Shown one piece after another: positions 61,058-64,000 of a stretch of 64,000 bases of DNA; position 1 is the stretch's first letter, and each line of letters starts with the position of its first letter. A model generated the notes under the pieces. The model was not told the DNA's origin. It did not search any database and worked only from the letters and a program-made list of their open reading frames with translations. The stretch comes from CAJXVA01 sp963761755. Its GTDB lineage: Bacteria > Myxococcota_A > Polyangia > Nannocystales > Nannocystaceae. The position numbers and the translations under genes are program-made. The stretch spans positions 248,001 through 312,000 of the forward strand of contig CAVXIC010000013.1 in assembly GCA_963761755.1 (NCBI GenBank). Reading direction: 5' to 3'.

Positions 61058-61869
61058 CGCAGGTCTCCTCGCTCGTCGAGCACGTCGCTGAGGTCGTCGT
61101 CCTCGGTTGGAGGCGGCTCGAGGTTGTACGTGTAGTCTTCGAGATCGCCCGCGGCGGCCAGCTCGGCGAGGTCCTCGACCTCGGGATCGATGAGCCGACC
61201 CGCCTTCGTTCTCGGGTAGCCGCGGTTGGCGATTCCTGCCTCGAAGTCCTCGAAGGGCGGGAAGCCGACGTAGACCAACCCCAGATCGTTGTGCGCCGCG
61301 CCCAGGAACGCAATGAACGCGGCGGCGCGTGCGAACAGCAGCATCGGGCGGGTGAGCGGGTCCGAGAGAGCCTCGCGAACGACCGCATCCTGCTCGTGAC
61401 GCTGCAGATTTCGAAAGGCGGTGAGCGGGTGTTTTTGAAACGCCAGGGCGTCGAGGTCGGCGCTCAGCAGGCCGCGCAAGGCGGCGTCGAAGGTCTCGAG
61501 GTCTTCGAACCCCGGGGTGCTGGCTTCGGGGATCAGCGCCAGCGCGCGGGCGGAGGGCAGGAAGCGCGAGAGCTCGAGCATCTCCAGCGCGCCCGCCTCC
61601 AGAGCACCGGGCGCGAGGAGCTCACCGGTGGCCGCGTGCTCGGCGGGGATGAGCACGTCCATCAGCGCGGCGACGTTCGCGATGGACGCTTCGTCGGCGT
61701 TCTCGAATGGCTCCATCGGCGCATCAGGCCAATCGACGTCGTCCCGGTCGGGCAGCTCGGGGTCGTGGGGCTCCAGGGACGGCTCGGAGATGCAAGCCGG
61801 CGCGATACCCGCCGCGCTGAGTCCCATCAACACGGCGCGGCGGTTCATTCGAATCGGATGGACCCCCAT
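61054..61869 (-). CDS. Gluconate 2-dehydrogenase subunit 3-like protein
   Basis: 271 aa from ATG at 61869, preceded by GAGG 7 bases upstream; ATG 61848 is the alternative. The N-terminus has a twin-Arg signal (MNRRAVLMGLSAAGIAPAC) that also offers a lipobox-like Cys. Residues about 60-200 match the gluconate 2-dehydrogenase subunit 3 family (ALMDVLIPAE, LRGLLSADLDALAFQK, GAAHNDLGLVYVGFPP). These partners accompany GMC-type FAD subunits in membrane dehydrogenases. It overlaps the GMC gene by ATGA. It may carry the GMC enzyme through the Tat pathway, since that enzyme has no signal. Confidence 0.85.
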   Translation of the reverse strand: MGVHPIRMNRRAVLMGLSAAGIAPACISEPSLEPHDPELPDRDDVDWPDAPMEPFENADEASIANVAALMDVLIPAEHAATGELLAPGALEAGALEMLELSRFLPSARALALIPEASTPGFEDLETFDAALRGLLSADLDALAFQKHPLTAFRNLQRHEQDAVVREALSDPLTRPMLLFARAAAFIAFLGAAHNDLGLVYVGFPPFEDFEAGIANRGYPRTKAGRLIDPEVEDLAELAAAGDLEDYTYNLEPPPTEDDDLSDVLDERGDLR

Positions 61870-61986
61870 GGACGGGCCTCTAGCACCTACATCTGACTTC
61901 ATCTGTACACATTTCGAGAACAGCGTGTGCCGATCTCTCGCACAGACGCTCGACGATACAGGCCGTAGGGTGGGCGACGGTCCTAC

Positions 61987-63924
61987 ATGGGGGGTTTTGT
62001 CAAGTATTGTGCGACTTCGCTCGCCTTTGCGGCTGCATGCGTGGTCGCCGGCTGTGATCCAGCCGCGGAGCCGGCCACCGGCAGGCCCGAGAGTTCGTCC
62101 GACGTCCCTCTGCGTTGCCAGGAGCCGCCAGCCCAGGACGCGTTTCACTACATCGTCGTCGGCTCTGGGGCCGGCGGCGGGCCGCTCGCTTCGCGACTCG
62201 CCCAGGCGGGCTGTCACGTCCTGCTGCTCGAGGCGGGCGAAGACGTCGGCGACCACGGCCGCTACCGGGTGCCCGCCATGCACGCCCTGTCCACGGAGGA
62301 CCCCGCGATGGCGTGGTGGTTCTGGGTGCGGCACCACTTCGACCCCGAGGACGACGCCCGCGACAGCAAGTTCACGCAGGACGGCATCTTGTACCCGCGG
62401 GGCAGCGCGCTGGGAGGGTCGACGGCCGTCAACGCGCTGGTCACGGTGCTGCCGCCACCGGCGGACTGGAACCGGCTCGCGGAGCTGACCGGCAGCACGA
62501 CCTTCCGCGCGTCGCAGATGCAGCCCACCTACGAGAAGGTTCGGGAGTGGCTCAGCGTCGAGCTCCCGGACCCGGCGCTGGCGATGTCCGATCGCACCGT
62601 CGTGGACTATCTGGTCGCCGCGGCCAACGCGTTCGCCGCGGAGACCAACGTGGGCGCCTCGATCGAACCGACGGATGCGGTCGGGACGGCAGCGGCGCTG
62701 GGGCAGCTGCTTCAGCAAGACGTCAACGCGTCGCTCTCTTCGGCGGAGACGACGGGGCTGTTTCGGCTTCCGCTCGCGACCGAGGACGGAAAGCGAAACG
62801 GCACCCGCGAGTTCATCGTGGACACCGTCGAGGCGGGCCATCCGCTGACCGTGCGCACCGGGGCCTTCGTGACCCGCGTGCTGTGGGACGATCCGGGCGC
62901 CGAGACGCCGCGCGCGGTGGGCGTGGAGTACGTCGCGGGCCAGGGCCTCTATGACGCGAGCCTCGCGCCAGGGCAGGGCACGTCGACCCATCAGGTCGGG
63001 GCGGACGTCGAGGTGATCCTGTCCGCGGGCGTGTTCAACTCGCCGCAGCTGTTGATGCTGTCAGGCGTTGGGGACGCCTATCACCTGCGAGAGCACGGAA
63101 TCGACGTGGTCGTCGATCGCCCCGGGGTCGGTCTGAACCTGCAGGACCGCTACGAGGTCGCCGTCGTCACCGAGCTCGACGAGCCGCTGTCGATCATCGA
63201 TCAGTGCGATCTCCTCGGAGACGGCGCATCCGATCCCTGTTTGCAGGAGTGGGCCGACGGCCGCGGTGTGTACGAGACCTCCGGCTTCCTTGCGACCGTC
63301 CTTCGCCGCAGCTCCCAGGAGGTCCCCCTGGCCGATCTGCAGATTTTCGCAACCACCAGCGACGCGCGCGGCTACTTCCCCGGTTACTCCGCAGCGGCGG
63401 TCGAGGACGCGCGGCGCTTCAGCTGGCTCATCCTCAAGGCGCACACCCACAACCGCGACGGCTACGTTCGCCTGCGCAGCGCCGATCCCTTCGAGGCGCC
63501 GGAGATCGTCTTCAACTCCTTCGACGAGATCGACCCGATGCACGACCCGGACCTCCAGGCCGTCGTGTCCGGGGTCGAGTTCGTGCGGGAGATCGAGGCG
63601 CGCATGCAGGCGCGAACGCTCGACCAGCACCTCGAGGAGATCTGGCCCGGGCCCGACGTGCAGACCCGCGAGGAGATTGGGCAGTGGGTCCGGGACGAAC
63701 ACTGGGGGCACCACGCGTCGTGCACCAACAAGATGGGCAAGGCCAGCGACCCGCTGGCGGTGGTCGACCCGTCCTTTCGGGTGCTGGGCACCCGGGGCCT
63801 GCGGGTCGTCGACGCGTCCGTGTTCCCCGAGATCCCCGGCACGTTCATCGCGCTGCCGACGTTCATGATCAGCGAGAAGGCCGCCGAGGTCCTGCTGGAG
63901 GAGGCAACGTGGCCACCCGAGTGA
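61987..63924 (+). CDS. GMC-family oxidoreductase lipoprotein (choline-dehydrogenase-like)
   Basis: 645 aa from ATG at 61987. The signal ends with the lipobox VVAGC, which is unusual for a GMC enzyme. The FAD motif is FHYIVVGSGAGGGPLASRLA (about 53-72), followed by GSALGGSTAVNALV and VILSAGVFNSPQLLMLSGVG. The C-terminal catalytic signature has HHASCTNKMG, where the usual pattern is His-x-x-Gly-Thr, and LRVVDASVFPEIPGT. It is divergent from the subunit-3/GMC/LysR operon across a 117-base shared promoter region. Likely an envelope-bound alcohol dehydrogenase; the substrate is unknown. Confidence 0.9.
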   Translation: MGGFVKYCATSLAFAAACVVAGCDPAAEPATGRPESSSDVPLRCQEPPAQDAFHYIVVGSGAGGGPLASRLAQAGCHVLLLEAGEDVGDHGRYRVPAMHALSTEDPAMAWWFWVRHHFDPEDDARDSKFTQDGILYPRGSALGGSTAVNALVTVLPPPADWNRLAELTGSTTFRASQMQPTYEKVREWLSVELPDPALAMSDRTVVDYLVAAANAFAAETNVGASIEPTDAVGTAAALGQLLQQDVNASLSSAETTGLFRLPLATEDGKRNGTREFIVDTVEAGHPLTVRTGAFVTRVLWDDPGAETPRAVGVEYVAGQGLYDASLAPGQGTSTHQVGADVEVILSAGVFNSPQLLMLSGVGDAYHLREHGIDVVVDRPGVGLNLQDRYEVAVVTELDEPLSIIDQCDLLGDGASDPCLQEWADGRGVYETSGFLATVLRRSSQEVPLADLQIFATTSDARGYFPGYSAAAVEDARRFSWLILKAHTHNRDGYVRLRSADPFEAPEIVFNSFDEIDPMHDPDLQAVVSGVEFVREIEARMQARTLDQHLEEIWPGPDVQTREEIGQWVRDEHWGHHASCTNKMGKASDPLAVVDPSFRVLGTRGLRVVDASVFPEIPGTFIALPTFMISEKAAEVLLEEATWPPE

Positions 63925-64000
63925 TGTTCATCGTCATCGCGTCTGTGCTCGGGTGCGTGGCGGAGCCCCCGCCGTGCGAGGACGTCGCGGCGCGCTTGGT
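63909..64000 (+). CDS. Lipoprotein N-terminus, continues past right edge
   Basis: A frame from GTG at 63909, with GGAGG about 7 bases upstream, reads MATRVMFIVIASVLGC and VAEPPPCEDVAARL before the window ends. The lipobox is SVLGC. It overlaps the last codons of the GMC lipoprotein gene, so it is probably translated with it and may encode a partner such as a small electron-transfer subunit. Only 30 residues are visible. ATG 63924 is an alternative start. Confidence 0.6.
   Translation, partial: MATRVMFIVIASVLGCVAEPPPCEDVAARL

Noticed and set aside
61054..62991. 645-aa version of the subunit-3-like protein
   Set aside because: The extra N-terminal 370 residues are antisense to the GMC lipoprotein gene; the twin-Arg signal marks the true start.
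1..64000. tRNA, rRNA, CRISPR arrays, prophage or replication origin
   Set aside because: No cloverleaf, rRNA-like stretch, repeat-spacer pattern, phage gene or DnaA-box cluster was seen by eye; a covariance-model scan could still find a tRNA.

Overview
The window is GC-rich chromosomal DNA that most resembles a myxobacterium of the Nannocystaceae type (Nannocystis, Plesiocystis and relatives). This is inferred from the gene families, not from a marker search. The evidence is many lipoproteins with Thr/Ser/Gly/Asp-rich linkers, cysteine-rich repeats of the form GEQCDGxDLQG, MYXO-CTERM-like C-terminal tails, several Ser/Thr protein kinases with membrane anchors, and a hybrid histidine kinase. 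No phage, plasmid backbone, CRISPR array, rRNA or tRNA was recognised.

Layout. 1-7.3 kb: an amidinotransferase/arginine-deiminase-like gene cut by the left edge, a DUF421 membrane protein, a large secreted lipoprotein, and a kinase / membrane protein / secreted protein operon. 7.4-14 kb: a TonB-dependent receptor, a membrane-anchored PstS-like binding protein, and a NarL-type sensor kinase and regulator, followed by a lipoprotein. 14-18.3 kb: a methyltransferase and two decayed surface-protein loci. 18.7-31 kb: a trypsin-like protease, a methyltransferase, two M15-type peptidases, a class III aminotransferase, a hibernation-factor-like protein, a TerB-like protein, an MCE protein with a cysteine-rich insert, a lipoprotein with a CxxCH motif, and a Ser/Thr kinase with a repetitive C-terminal domain. 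31-35.5 kb: remnants of a LytS/LytTR system, an aldehyde dehydrogenase, a DUF2452 protein, and rpsF-rpsR-rplI.

35.5-53 kb separates rplI from dnaB, which often sit together. It is rich in chimeric and truncated genes (lipoprotein::TPR, an acetyltransferase fragment, an IS91-like transposase tail), a 78-bp duplicated sequence and lipoproteins with tandem repeats. It also holds an intact four-gene module (small protein, two SpoIIAA/STAS-like paralogues, hybrid histidine kinase) and a Kef-type antiporter. 53-64 kb: dnaB, a lipoprotein with an M15 domain paralogous to the one at 22.6 kb, a kinase coupled to an ALDH-like protein lacking an evident active site, and a GMC oxidoreductase cluster with a LysR regulator and a divergent lipoprotein GMC enzyme.

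Functional themes are cell-surface display (lipoproteins, secreted peptidases) and signalling (kinases, two-component proteins), with a few housekeeping genes embedded. The best candidates for undescribed biology are the TonB/PstS-like/NarL operon, the STAS-pair/hybrid-kinase module, the kinase plus ALDH-like protein pair, and the duplicated 78-bp element at gene breakpoints.
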